64,000 nucleotides of DNA from Neobacillus sp. SuZ13 (GCF_030123365.1 NZ_CP126107.1:3991501-4055500), one strand, 5' to 3'; shown: positions 17,113 through 25,652, counted from the stretch's first letter. The notes: generated from the letters alone by a model not told the origin. Made by a program: numbers and translations.

Positions 17113-18609
17113 ATGAAACAAGGATCAAAACAACTTTTTATACAAACTGGAAGCCTTGTTGCTGGTTTTATGGTTTGGGTACTTATATCATCACTAATGC
17201 CTTTTATAAAAGCAGATATTCAACTTACTGCTTCACAAATTGCATGGGCCACAGCCGTCCCTGTGATCCTTGGCTCCCTGCTTCGTGTTCCGATTGGCTA
17301 TTGGACGAATCGCTATGGTGCTCGTCTTTTATTTTCAATTAGTTTCATTATACTACTTATTCCTATTGCATTGTTAAGCTATGCTGATTCCTTGCTTACG
17401 CTTATCATAGGCGGATTATTACTTGGGATTGGCGGTGCTATTTTTTCGGTTGGTGTAACGTCCCTTCCAAAATATTATGAAAAATCAAAGCATGGATTTA
17501 TTAATGGCATATACGGTGCAGGTAACATCGGAACGGCCATTACTTCTTTTTCAGCACCTGTTCTTGCTACCGCATATGGTTGGAGAAATACGATAAAAAT
17601 CTTCTTGTTAGTTGTACTTCTCTTTGCAATTTTAAATTTTATATTAGGGGACAGAAAGGAACAAAAAGTTAGCATTTCCTTACTTGACCAAATCAAGGAG
17701 GTATATAAAAATCCAAAACTATGGTTTCTAAGTTTATTTTATTTTATCACGTTTGGTTCCTTCGTGGCCTTCACCATTTATTTACCATCGTTCTTAGTCA
17801 ATCACTTTGAATTGGATAAAGTGGATGCAGGACTCCGGACCGCTGGTTTTATTGCCTTGGCCACAATTTTTAGACCAATCGGGGGATGGATGGGCGATAA
17901 AATTAATCCTTTTCTTATTTTAATGGCTGTTTTCTTTAGCCTAACGTTTGCAGGATTTCTATTGTCGTTTACTCCATCTCTTCCAATTTATTCCTTCGGC
18001 TGCTTATTAGTTGCTTTCTTTGCGGGGATTGGTAATGGTGCGATTTTTAAACTAGTCCCATTATATTTTTCAAAGCAAGCTGGTATTGTGAATGGTATTG
18101 TTTCAGCCATTGGGGGGCTTGGTGGTTTTTTCCCTCCAGTTATTCTTACCATTCTCTTTAATTGGACTGGACATTATGCAATTGGGTTTATGTCCCTCTC
18201 TGAGTTTTCTTTAGCTAGCCTAGTTATTGTAGTTTGGCTGTATTACCAAGGTAAGTTAGATATTTCTGCTAAGATCGTAAACCATGCCTTAGATGGCATT
18301 TGTGTAACCGATGTCCATGGAATCATTCAAAGTGTAAATCCTGCATTTACGAAAATTACCGGATATTCTCAAGCAGAAGTTATAGGTAAAACCCCAAGTG
18401 TACTTCAATCTGGAGAACATGGGAACCAATTTTACAAACAAATGTGGGAGAGCCTTAAGACCAACGGAGTTTGGGAAGGCTACATTTGGAATAAACGCAA
18501 AAATAATGAGGTTTACAGAGAATGGCTTTCCATTACCGCCATTAAAGATGACGGTGGAGAAACAAAAAACTATGTAGGCATGTTTTATGAGGATAACGAA
18601 AAATCTTAA
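17113..18609 (+). CDS. NarK-type nitrate/nitrite transporter fused to a PAS domain
   Basis: The 498-residue protein is a 12-segment major facilitator (about residues 1-385) with a cytoplasmic PAS domain added at the C-terminus (about 390-495). The transporter part shows NarK family glycine-rich stretches (G-I-Y-G-A-G-N-I-G-T-A, G-L-G-G-F-F-P-P) and the loop R-P-I-G-G-W-M-G-D-K. The PAS part reads D-G-I-C-V-T-D-V-H-G, N-P-A-F-T-K-I-T-G-Y and ends F-Y-E-D-N; no kinase, GGDEF or EAL domain follows. It resembles the PAS repeats of the kinase at 22506. The ATG has GGGGG upstream. The next gene is a second NarK. Redox or ligand gating of transport is inference. Confidence 0.85.
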   Translation: MKQGSKQLFIQTGSLVAGFMVWVLISSLMPFIKADIQLTASQIAWATAVPVILGSLLRVPIGYWTNRYGARLLFSISFIILLIPIALLSYADSLLTLIIGGLLLGIGGAIFSVGVTSLPKYYEKSKHGFINGIYGAGNIGTAITSFSAPVLATAYGWRNTIKIFLLVVLLFAILNFILGDRKEQKVSISLLDQIKEVYKNPKLWFLSLFYFITFGSFVAFTIYLPSFLVNHFELDKVDAGLRTAGFIALATIFRPIGGWMGDKINPFLILMAVFFSLTFAGFLLSFTPSLPIYSFGCLLVAFFAGIGNGAIFKLVPLYFSKQAGIVNGIVSAIGGLGGFFPPVILTILFNWTGHYAIGFMSLSEFSLASLVIVVWLYYQGKLDISAKIVNHALDGICVTDVHGIIQSVNPAFTKITGYSQAEVIGKTPSVLQSGEHGNQFYKQMWESLKTNGVWEGYIWNKRKNNEVYREWLSITAIKDDGGETKNYVGMFYEDNEKS

Positions 18610-18611
18610 AT

Positions 18612-18663
18612 AAGCATAACGAAAGGAGACCTTTCCACTTGGAAGGTCTCCTTTCGTTATGCT
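18612..18663. repeat. Very long near-perfect hairpin between two narK genes
   Basis: The left arm AAGCATAACGAAAGGAGACC and its mirrored right arm form about 25 base pairs with one bulged T and a four-base loop. No clear T tract follows, so it is not a standard terminator. It starts four bases after the NarK-PAS stop codon. Confidence 0.75.
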
Positions 18664-18726
18664 TATGGATCAAATTATTACAACTTTTTGTCATCTGACT
18701 TGAGTTCACAGTTCGTTCACCATTTT

Positions 18727-18770
18727 TGTGACGTACGTCACAAAATTCATGTTACCATCTGATTTATAGT
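18727..18770 (+). promoter_or_regulatory. Fnr-dependent promoter of narK
   Basis: A perfect palindrome TGTGACGTACGTCACA (18727-18742) matches the Bacillus Fnr consensus TGTGA-N6-TCACA. A -10 box TATAGT lies at 18765-18770, giving a start point near 18776 and the site centre at about -41.5. This is the class II geometry used by Fnr in B. subtilis narK. Confidence 0.85.
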
Positions 18771-18832
18771 AATAACACAAACACCAAATACTTTTGAAAA
18801 TAAAATTTAAAACACTTTAGGGGGAATAAATA

Positions 18833-20134
18833 ATGGCCCGAATTAATTACTGGAACCCAGAAGATGAAAAATTCTGGAAAGCAGAAGGAAAAAAACATGC
18901 ACGACGAAATTTATGGATTTCCGTACCATCATTGATGATCGCATTTATTGTCTGGCAAATTTGGTCTGTAGTTGCTGTTCGACTTAACGACATCGGCTTC
19001 CATTTTACTGAAGAACAACTCTTTACACTTGCAGCCATTCCAGGCTTGGTTGGTGCTACACTACGTTTTGTTTATACATTTGCAGTTGGCTCGATTGGTG
19101 GTAAGAACTGGACCGTCATTTCCACAGCAGTCTTAGCGATTCCTGCGATTGGAATTGGATTTGCCGTTCAGAATCCGGAGACACCATTTTCAATTATGCT
19201 AACTCTAGCAGCTCTTTGTGGTCTAGGCGGCGGTAATTTCTCATCCTCATCAGCGAATATCAGCTTTTTCTTTCCAAAAAAAGAAAAAGGAACAGCTCTT
19301 GGTATTAATGGCGGTTTAGGTAACATGGGGGTATCTGTTGTTCAATTCGTTACACCATTAATTGTTACTTCAGGAACTTTTGCACTTGTTGGCGGCAATC
19401 AAGTGTTAGCAAATGGTCAGAAAGTTTGGCTACAAAATGCAGCATTTATCTGGGTTATCCCAATTATAATCTTAACAATCCTAGCGATGTTTAAAATGGA
19501 TAATGTTCCTGGAGCAAAACAATCCGTTGCGGATCAATTTGTAATCGTAAAACGTAAACACACTTGGATTATGACAGCTCTTTATGTAGCAACATTTGGT
19601 TCATTCATTGGTTATTCAGCGGCCTTCCCGCTCCTTTTAAGATCACAATTTCCTGAGCATATTTCACTTGCCTTCCTTGGAGCCTTAGTGGCAGCGGCAG
19701 CTAGACCTGTAGGTGGTTGGTTGGCTGACAAACTTGGCGGTGCTAAAGTCACTGCATATGTTTTAGTTATTATGGGAATTGGTGCAGCGGGGGTTATTTA
19801 CTTCCTAAATGGAAAACAATTTGCTGGGTTCCTAATTTCTTTCTTAGTTCTTTTCGTAGCATCTGGTATTGGTTCAGGCTCAACATTCCAAATGATTCCA
19901 AACCTTTTTATTCCTAAGGAAGCCGCACCTGTCATCGGATTCTCGGCAGCATTTGCAGCTTATGGTTCATTCTTTATTCCAAAGTTGTTCGGATGGTCTG
20001 TTAAAGCTACTGGCACACCAGTTACTGCTTTTTACTTCTTTATCGGTTTTTATGTTATATCCTTTGCGCTTAACTGGTATTATTATCAAAGAAAAGCAAC
20101 TGCAGCTAAAGCTCTTACACAGCAGGTCGGGTAA
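18833..20134 (+). CDS. narK: Nitrate/nitrite transporter NarK
   Basis: This 433-residue, 12-segment major facilitator has the two nitrate signature regions: G-G-G-N-F-S-S-S-S-A-N-I-S-F-F-F-P (about residue 140) and G-I-G-S-G-S-T-F-Q-M-I-P (about 345), plus R-P-V-G-G-W-L-A-D-K-L-G-G. The extended charged N-terminus (Y-W-N-P-E-D-E-K-F-W) is common in the NarK2/NarT group. It would import nitrate or exchange it for nitrite at the cytoplasmic membrane during anaerobic respiration. The upstream perfect Fnr site points to oxygen control. No nitrate reductase genes are in the window. Confidence 0.92.
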   Translation: MARINYWNPEDEKFWKAEGKKHARRNLWISVPSLMIAFIVWQIWSVVAVRLNDIGFHFTEEQLFTLAAIPGLVGATLRFVYTFAVGSIGGKNWTVISTAVLAIPAIGIGFAVQNPETPFSIMLTLAALCGLGGGNFSSSSANISFFFPKKEKGTALGINGGLGNMGVSVVQFVTPLIVTSGTFALVGGNQVLANGQKVWLQNAAFIWVIPIIILTILAMFKMDNVPGAKQSVADQFVIVKRKHTWIMTALYVATFGSFIGYSAAFPLLLRSQFPEHISLAFLGALVAAAARPVGGWLADKLGGAKVTAYVLVIMGIGAAGVIYFLNGKQFAGFLISFLVLFVASGIGSGSTFQMIPNLFIPKEAAPVIGFSAAFAAYGSFFIPKLFGWSVKATGTPVTAFYFFIGFYVISFALNWYYYQRKATAAKALTQQVG

Positions 20135-20151
20135 TCCCGGCTTGTTTTTTT
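20124..20151 (+). terminator. Terminator of narK
   Basis: The stem GTCGGG/CCCGGC overlaps the stop codon and is followed by CTTGTTTTTTT. Confidence 0.75.
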
Positions 20152-20173
20152 ATTTTAAGCACTATTAAACTAG

Positions 20174-20211
20174 GCTGTTGATCTCCGTTCCAGGCACTTC
20201 AATCAACTTGG
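20174..20211. repeat. Short copy of palindromic repeat family 1
   Basis: It begins GCTGTTGATCTCCGTTCCAG, continues GCACTTC and ends AATCAACTTGGC. It matches the left end of the 6399 copy joined to its right tip, and carries several point changes. Confidence 0.6.
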
Positions 20212-20256
20212 CTATAAAATCAACACTAATCTTTAACAGATCCTTTTTTTATAAAA

Positions 20257-20282
20257 AGAACGCAGTTACGAAACTGCGTTCT
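20257..20282 (-). terminator. Terminator of fdhF
   Basis: The arms AGAACGCAGTT/AACTGCGTTCT are followed on the minus strand by TTTTTATAAAAAAA, 20 bases downstream of the fdhF stop codon. Confidence 0.85.
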
Positions 20283-20302
20283 AAAAGATGAATATTAGTC
20301 GT

Positions 20303-22363
20303 TTATACCTTTTTGATTGCCACTGCGCATGCCTTGTATTCGGCGGTTCCTGAAATAGGGTCGTATTCATTTAATGTTAAAACATTTGTTGGTGTTTCAC
20401 TCCAGTGAAAACTCATAAAGACTAAACCTGGTACCACTTGGTCTGTAACCTTTGCCTTCACCTCAAGCTCCCCTCTTCGTGAACGAACCCAGACCACTTC
20501 TCCATCAATAATTCCTAGAGCTGCTGCATCAGCGGGAGAGATATCTAGGGTCTCTTCCGTTTGTTTCACCTTTACACCCGAGGCATAATGACGAGTCTGA
20601 GAATGGGTATTATAGGATTCATAGCGACGGCCTGTCGTTAGGGTAAATGGATAATCATGATCTGGTAACTCTAACGGAGCTGTGTAATCTACCGGAACAA
20701 ATGGTGATTTTTTCGTTGGTACTTCTTGCTGATGGAACCTCTCATGCATAATAAAAGTACCTGGATGATTTTCGTCTGGACATGGGTAGTGGATGCTATA
20801 CTCTTTCTCGAGCCGCCCGTAAGATATGCCGCCATACATCTCCCAAGCAAGTTTCCTCACTTCATCCCAAATTTGTTCACTATTATTATAGGTCATAGGA
20901 TAACCCATTAAAGTCGATAATTCACAAAGGATTTCCCAATCCTCTTTCACATTTGGATGTGCCTCAATTGCTTTGCGGACCCTTTGAATTCTTCGATCTG
21001 TGTTGGTATAAGTACCATCTACCTCTCCCCATGATCGCGCTGGTAAAACAACATCTGCCATTCTGGCTGTTTCTGTCATAAAAATGTCTTGAACAACTAA
21101 CAAATCCAGTTTCTCAAGCAATTTTTTCGTATGGTTCATATGAACATCGGCAAGCAGAGGATTTTCACCAATAATATAAAGAGCCTTTAATTCACCCATT
21201 TCTAAGCGGTCAAATGTACGAGTTTGTGTATCGCCTGCTTGCGGGTTTAATTCGACTTTCCATTCTTTTTCATAACGGGCACGGAATTCGTCATTTGCTA
21301 AACTCATTGCTCCAGCTAATTGGTTGGGCAGGCATCCCATATCCCCGGCACCTTGGACATTGTTCTGGCCCCTTAATGGCATAATTCCAGTTCCTGGTTT
21401 TCCAATATTTCCAGTCAATAAAGCAAGGTTGGCGATATCAAATACATTATTAACGCCACAGTGATGCTCTGTAATACCAAGTGTATACGCAATCATTGAA
21501 CAGCTTGCTGAAGCATACTCCCTAGCTGTAGCGACAATATCTTCTGCTTGCAAACCAGTAATGTTTGCAGCAAATTCAGGAGTATATGATTCAACTTGTT
21601 TTTCAAGTTTCTCAAAGTCGACCGTAAATTGTTTAATAAACTCAGGGTTATATAACCCTTCTTTCAAGATAATCCGAATGAAAGCATTGATCAGTGCAAT
21701 ATCTGAACCGACATTTAATTGAAGATGACGATGAGCAACTTTCACCATATCAATTTTTCTTGGATCAATAACGATTATTTTTAGGCCGGCTTTTGCCGCC
21801 TTTTTGATGCGATTAGCGATAATTGGGTGTGCCTCTGTCGTATTCGAGCCCATCAAAAGCAGCACTTCTGCCCGCTCAAAATCTTCCAGAGTGTTTGTTG
21901 GGAAACCGCTTCCAAAAACAGTTGCCAGACCGGCAACACTAGGAGCGTGTCAGGTTCGATTGCAGCCATCAATATTATTACTGTGAATGACCGTTCTCAT
22001 GAATTTTTGTGTTATATAATTGGATTCATTTGTACTCCGTGCACAAGCAAACATAGATATTGCATTTGGTCCCCATGATGATTTGATGCTTGATAATTTA
22101 GTGGCAATGTATTGATAGGCTTCATCCCACGTCGTTTCAACCAACTTACCTGCTTTACGAATTAATGGGGATGTTAATCTATTCTTAGCATGTACATATT
22201 CATAGGCAAATGCACCTTTTACACATGTTTGTCCTTTGTTGACAGGTGCTTCCTTGTCACCACGGATTTTCATGATTCGGTTATCTTGAACTTCAAGGAC
22301 TAGGCCACATCCCGTTCCACAATATCCGCAGATCGTTTTGACTAAATTAGATTCTCCCAACAT
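20303..22363 (-). CDS. fdhF: Formate dehydrogenase alpha subunit, selenocysteine-containing (UGA recoded)
   Basis: This molybdopterin/[4Fe-4S] oxidoreductase would oxidise formate to CO2. Read through one in-frame UGA (21950-21952, codon 138) the ORF gives 686 residues, close to E. coli FdhF (715, Sec140). Cluster ligands are Cys12, Cys15, Cys19 and Cys47, then Lys49. UGA lies in G-C-N-R-T-[UGA]-H-A-P-S-V-A-G-L, exactly the Sec/Cys position, and His follows. The frame is the same on both sides and no other defect occurs. There is no N-terminal NuoG-like extension, unlike YrhE/YjgC. The start ATG follows GAGGAGTG. Conventional calling would split it into 22363..21950 and a piece beginning inside at 21865. 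No electron-acceptor subunit adjoins it; the kinase at 22506 lies upstream. Confidence 0.88.
21913..21952 (-). promoter_or_regulatory. Putative bacterial SECIS element in fdhF
   Basis: Directly after the UGA the mRNA folds as GUUGCC-GGUCU-GGCAAC (21937 down to 21921), a perfect 6-bp stem with a five-base loop. The GGUCU loop and its distance from the UGA equal those recalled for E. coli fdhF, where SelB binds. The helix uses a CTG leucine codon, uncommon in this AT-rich DNA. The element also encodes S-V-A-G-L-A-T, so protein constraint explains part of it. Confidence 0.8.
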
Positions 22364-22479
22364 GTTCACTCCTCTATAAAAACATTTGTAACTATATAAT
22401 AATAATAATCTATTTATTTTAATTGTAGATTCTTTTTTCACAATATATGTGTCTATTTATTGAAAAATGGAGTAATAAA

Positions 22480-22506
22480 AAAACGAGAGAATCGTTCTCC
22501 CGTTTT
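22480..22506 (-). terminator. Terminator of the histidine kinase gene
   Basis: The arms AACGAGAGAA/TTCTCCCGTT overlap the kinase stop codon, with T tracts on both sides. Confidence 0.7.
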
Positions 22507-24662
22507 TAAGCAGTTTTGGCAGGCAATAAGATATTAAAGGTGGTACCTTTATTTGGTTCGCTTTCTACAAAGACCTTCCCATTATGACTTTCAATGATTT
22601 TGAAGCTTACCATCAATCCTAAGCCGTTCCCGTTCTTCTTAGTTGTGTAAAAGGGCTCGCCAAGTTTCTTTAATTTCTCCTTAGAAATGCCCACACCTGT
22701 ATCTTGAATAGAAATTTGAACATTATTATCGTGAATGATTGTTTTAACATGTAGTTCTCCGCCGTTTGGCATAGCTTCAATTCCATTTTTGATGAAATTT
22801 AAAAATACCTGTTTTAAACGGTTCTCATCACATTCAATTTGAATAATCTCCTGATTGCAATCAAAAGTTAAACGTACATTTTTCTTCCTTGCTTCAAATT
22901 CAAGCAAGGAGACAACATTTTTTATCAGTGGAACAACATTCTTTTCTTCTAATTCAACTGCCTTTGGTTTTGCTAATACCATAAAGTCCTCAACAATAGT
23001 ATTAACTCGTTCAATTTCATCGAGGATAATGCTCAAAAACTCGATCCGCTCCGGGTCCTTTTCATCTAGCTGTAAAAATTCCGCGTATCCTTTCATTGAA
23101 GTGAGTGGATTACGGATTTCGTGGGCAACACCCGCAGCTAATTGACCAACTGCGGCCAATTTATCCTGCCGATGCAGGACTTCCTCTGTTTTCTTCCGTT
23201 CGGTTATGTCATTACGGATGGCAAGATATTGGTATGGCTTGCCCTGATCATTTAAAAAGGGAACAATCGTGGTATCCACCCAATAATAGGTGCCATCCTT
23301 TGCTTTATTTCTTATTTCACCCTTCCACACATTTCCAGAACCAATTGTCTTCCAAAGATCCTTGAAAAATTCTTTTGAATGGAAACCTGAATTTAAAATA
23401 TTGTGATCTCTGCCAAGTAATTCTTCCCGATTATATTTTGAAATTTCACAGAATTTTTCATTTACACTGGTGATAACTCCTTTTGCATCCGTAAATGCAA
23501 CAATCGAGGATTGATCAAGTGCAAATTTAATATCAATATTCTCTTTAATGGTTTCTTTTAGATGACCTTCAGCCTTTTTTCTGTCCGAAATATCTGAGCG
23601 AATCGCAATATATTGGACAGGCTTTCCTTTTTTATTTAAAAATGGCACAATCGTGGTATCAACCCAATAAAATGACCCATCCTTCGCTTTATTGCGAATT
23701 TCTCCCCGCCAAATCTTTCCTGATTGAATCGTGAACCATAAATCCTTGAAAAATTCTTTAGAATGGTACCCAGAATTTAAAATCCGATGATTCTGACCGA
23801 TAATTTCTTCCTTTGTATACTTGGAAATCTCCTCGAATTTATCATTAACAAAAATGATATTTCCTTTAGGGTCTGTTATAGCAACAATGGTAGAGGCATC
23901 AAGTGCTGCTTTAATGTCCTTCAGGTTTGAATCAGATGTTACTAATTGTTTACTAATTAATGTACTTGATGCAATTAGTCCCCCAATAATTAGAATAGAT
24001 AAGAATAATACCAAATAAATAAAAAAGGGACTATCCGCGCTTGATCCATTCAGCCTTTCACTAAAAGACGTGACTAAAGCCCGCCTCAATAGAAAATGTC
24101 CTTCAATAATGGCAAACGACATAATGATCGCACTAATTGGTTTTAACCAAACCTGGTTATTTCGAGTAAAACTTTTCGATGAAAAAATAATCCATAAAGA
24201 GAACAAAAAGGAAGCAAAGATTAATAACCCTGAAAAAATAAGCAATATTACATGATATTTAATAACAACATTCATAGCATATAAACCAATTAGATGGATT
24301 GCAAAAACGGCCAAAGTTAGAAATAAACTACCTAAGATTAAATGATAAAACGTCATTCGTTTTGCTAATAAAGACAGGAAGGCCATTCCTGTAAATGCTA
24401 TTCCGATAATTATTGAAAGAATCGTAAGTGGAATATGATAGCTGGCAAACCTGTTTGTATCTACGGAAATGAGTCCAATAAAATTCATGATCCAAATGCC
24501 GATGCCAATTGAAAATGTGCCACCTAGAAACAGATGCGGCTTATTTTTTTCTGTAGACTTTATTAAAGTAAACATATCTAATGCTGTATATGATGCCATG
24601 ATGGTTAAACCAATGGCAATTACGATGAAAAAAGGTTGAAAAGTACCTATCATTGCATTCAT
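22506..24662 (-). CDS. MHYT-PAS-PAS sensor histidine kinase
   Basis: The 718-residue membrane kinase has an N-terminal seven-segment MHYT-like sensor (residues 1-225) with degenerate motifs such as A-S-Y-T-A-L-D-M and A-I-H-L-I-G-L-Y-A-M. Two PAS/PAC modules (about 247-362 and 372-485) are close duplicates: both contain S-K-E-F-F-K-D-L-W and Y-W-V-D-T-T-I-V-P-F-L-N. The HisKA box A-H-E-I-R-N-P-L-T (about 514) and an ATPase with N-G-I-E-A-M, D-T-G-V-G-I and G-N-G-L-G-L follow. It is an orphan with no response regulator nearby; relatives include sporulation kinases of the KinA/KinB type. Sda (44123) inhibits that class in B. subtilis. Its MHYT histidines could bind copper or sense gases, but this is inference. 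Confidence 0.88.
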   Translation of the reverse strand: MNAMIGTFQPFFIVIAIGLTIMASYTALDMFTLIKSTEKNKPHLFLGGTFSIGIGIWIMNFIGLISVDTNRFASYHIPLTILSIIIGIAFTGMAFLSLLAKRMTFYHLILGSLFLTLAVFAIHLIGLYAMNVVIKYHVILLIFSGLLIFASFLFSLWIIFSSKSFTRNNQVWLKPISAIIMSFAIIEGHFLLRRALVTSFSERLNGSSADSPFFIYLVLFLSILIIGGLIASSTLISKQLVTSDSNLKDIKAALDASTIVAITDPKGNIIFVNDKFEEISKYTKEEIIGQNHRILNSGYHSKEFFKDLWFTIQSGKIWRGEIRNKAKDGSFYWVDTTIVPFLNKKGKPVQYIAIRSDISDRKKAEGHLKETIKENIDIKFALDQSSIVAFTDAKGVITSVNEKFCEISKYNREELLGRDHNILNSGFHSKEFFKDLWKTIGSGNVWKGEIRNKAKDGTYYWVDTTIVPFLNDQGKPYQYLAIRNDITERKKTEEVLHRQDKLAAVGQLAAGVAHEIRNPLTSMKGYAEFLQLDEKDPERIEFLSIILDEIERVNTIVEDFMVLAKPKAVELEEKNVVPLIKNVVSLLEFEARKKNVRLTFDCNQEIIQIECDENRLKQVFLNFIKNGIEAMPNGGELHVKTIIHDNNVQISIQDTGVGISKEKLKKLGEPFYTTKKNGNGLGLMVSFKIIESHNGKVFVESEPNKGTTFNILLPAKTA

Positions 24663-24957
24663 TTACCAGCATCCCCCCATATCTATTGCTTTTCTACTAT
24701 GATTGTAATGGAAAGAGAAATGTTATGGAAGTATAAAATTCTTAGAGACGTCGATTTCCTATTATTTTAACCTACACAACACCAATCCATGAATGAATAT
24801 AAAGATCTAATGAACACTTATATGATAAAAGACTTATATTTTAAAAAAAAGGCTAAATTTTTTAAAAAAAGTCTACACATTTTAATTTATTTCGTCTATA
24901 CTGTACTATAACAAGAACGATATAAATAAACTGTATTAATAAAGGAGGAGTTTTATT

Positions 24958-25092
24958 ATGTTAATTAGTCCAGTTGAGTTTTTCCGTACTTTACCAAAGA
25001 AGCAATGTTCAGAATGTGGTCAGCACATGGAGGAACAAGCAGAAAGCTATTTTATGGAATGTGAAAAATGTTTAGCAAAAAAAGAAGAATAG
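24958..25092 (+). CDS. yhfH: YhfH family small zinc-finger-like protein
   Basis: The 44-residue product has two Cys pairs, C-S-E-C-G near residue 17 and C-E-K-C-L near residue 36, that could bind one zinc. The N-terminus M-L-I-S-P-V-E-F-F-R-T-L-P-K-K matches the YhfH family of Bacillus as I recall it. A strong AAAGGAGGAG site precedes the ATG and a terminator follows. Function is not established. Confidence 0.8.
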   Translation: MLISPVEFFRTLPKKQCSECGQHMEEQAESYFMECEKCLAKKEE

Positions 25093-25100
25093 CTTGAAAA

Positions 25101-25127
25101 AACTCTCCGCTTTGGAGAGTTTTTTTG
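25101..25127 (+). terminator. Terminator of yhfH
   Basis: The arms AACTCTCC/GGAGAGTT close over a five-base loop and run into seven T residues. Confidence 0.9.
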
Positions 25128-25237
25128 TTATTTTAAATGTCGTGTGAAGATTATTAAATTTTTTCCTTTTAGGAGAGATTTAGGAAGGCATAATCCTTTT
25201 TCTTGACGCAAATCCTTTATATAAGGAGATGATATGC

Positions 25238-25411
25238 ATGGTTAAAAAGGTTGATACCCGTAGTTATCGAACAAGAAACAATATAAAAGAGACTGTTATT
25301 AATAATACGAAAACAGTTTCAGGGGATTCTGTAGATGAACTTAGAAATCTGGAGGAAGCAAATACCTTAATTAGCGGTGATGAAATCCAACAGCAAAATG
25401 AAAATCTATAG
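25238..25411 (+). CDS. Small hydrophilic protein of unknown function, 57 residues
   Basis: The ATG at 25238 lies nine bases after AAGGAG; an ATG nine bases earlier overlaps that site and is rejected. The product begins M-V-K-K-V-D-T-R-S-Y-R-T-R-N-N and is rich in Asn, Glu, Asp and Thr with no hydrophobic core. I do not recognise a family. A terminator follows. Confidence 0.6.
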   Translation: MVKKVDTRSYRTRNNIKETVINNTKTVSGDSVDELRNLEEANTLISGDEIQQQNENL

Positions 25412-25421
25412 AAGGAGAAAA

Positions 25422-25451
25422 AAAGACTGTCAATGATCCATGACAGTCTTT
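25422..25451. terminator. Bidirectional terminator
   Basis: The arms AAAGACTGTCA/TGACAGTCTTT separate the small gene at 25238 from the convergent YdjO-like gene. Confidence 0.8.
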
Positions 25452-25466
25452 AGTGAATAGTGTTTT

Positions 25467-25652
25467 CTAAATTTGCGGAAGTTCTCTCATTTCTTGAAGC
25501 ATTTCATTACCACACATTGGGCATAGTAAGTCATCTGCAACGAAGTCCTTTCTCATCCATCCAATACAGGCTTCGGCAATGCATGAATAGATTTCAGTAT
25601 TAACCAGGACCGTTTCAATTTCTTCTTCTTTAGCTCTTTTACCGTAAAAAAT
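25467..25652 (-). CDS. Cold-inducible YdjO-like protein, probable ATT start
   Basis: The 61-residue product has a C-x4-C pair (C-I-A-E-A-C-I-G-W-M-R-K-D-F) and a C-P-M-C pair, the pattern of the YdjO family of small zinc-type proteins. A perfect AAAGGAGG site (25661-25668) sits eight bases before ATT (25650-25652); translation then begins F-Y-G-K-R, like family members. No ATG, GTG or TTG lies at that place. The only upstream ATG (25685) would read through the ribosome site. A paralogue lies at 59221. Confidence 0.65.
   Translation of the reverse strand: MFYGKRAKEEEIETVLVNTEIYSCIAEACIGWMRKDFVADDLLCPMCGNEMLQEMRELPQI

Noticed and set aside
20303-21865. A separate molybdopterin oxidoreductase starting at an internal ATG, with 21950..22441 as another gene
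   Set aside because: Both pieces are in the same frame and join across a single UGA at the active-site residue; the internal ATG lacks a ribosome site and lies inside a conserved domain.
22427-22442. Fnr site upstream of fdhF
   Set aside because: Only one half-site (TGTGA on the minus strand) is present; the other half matches poorly and no well-placed -10 box supports it.
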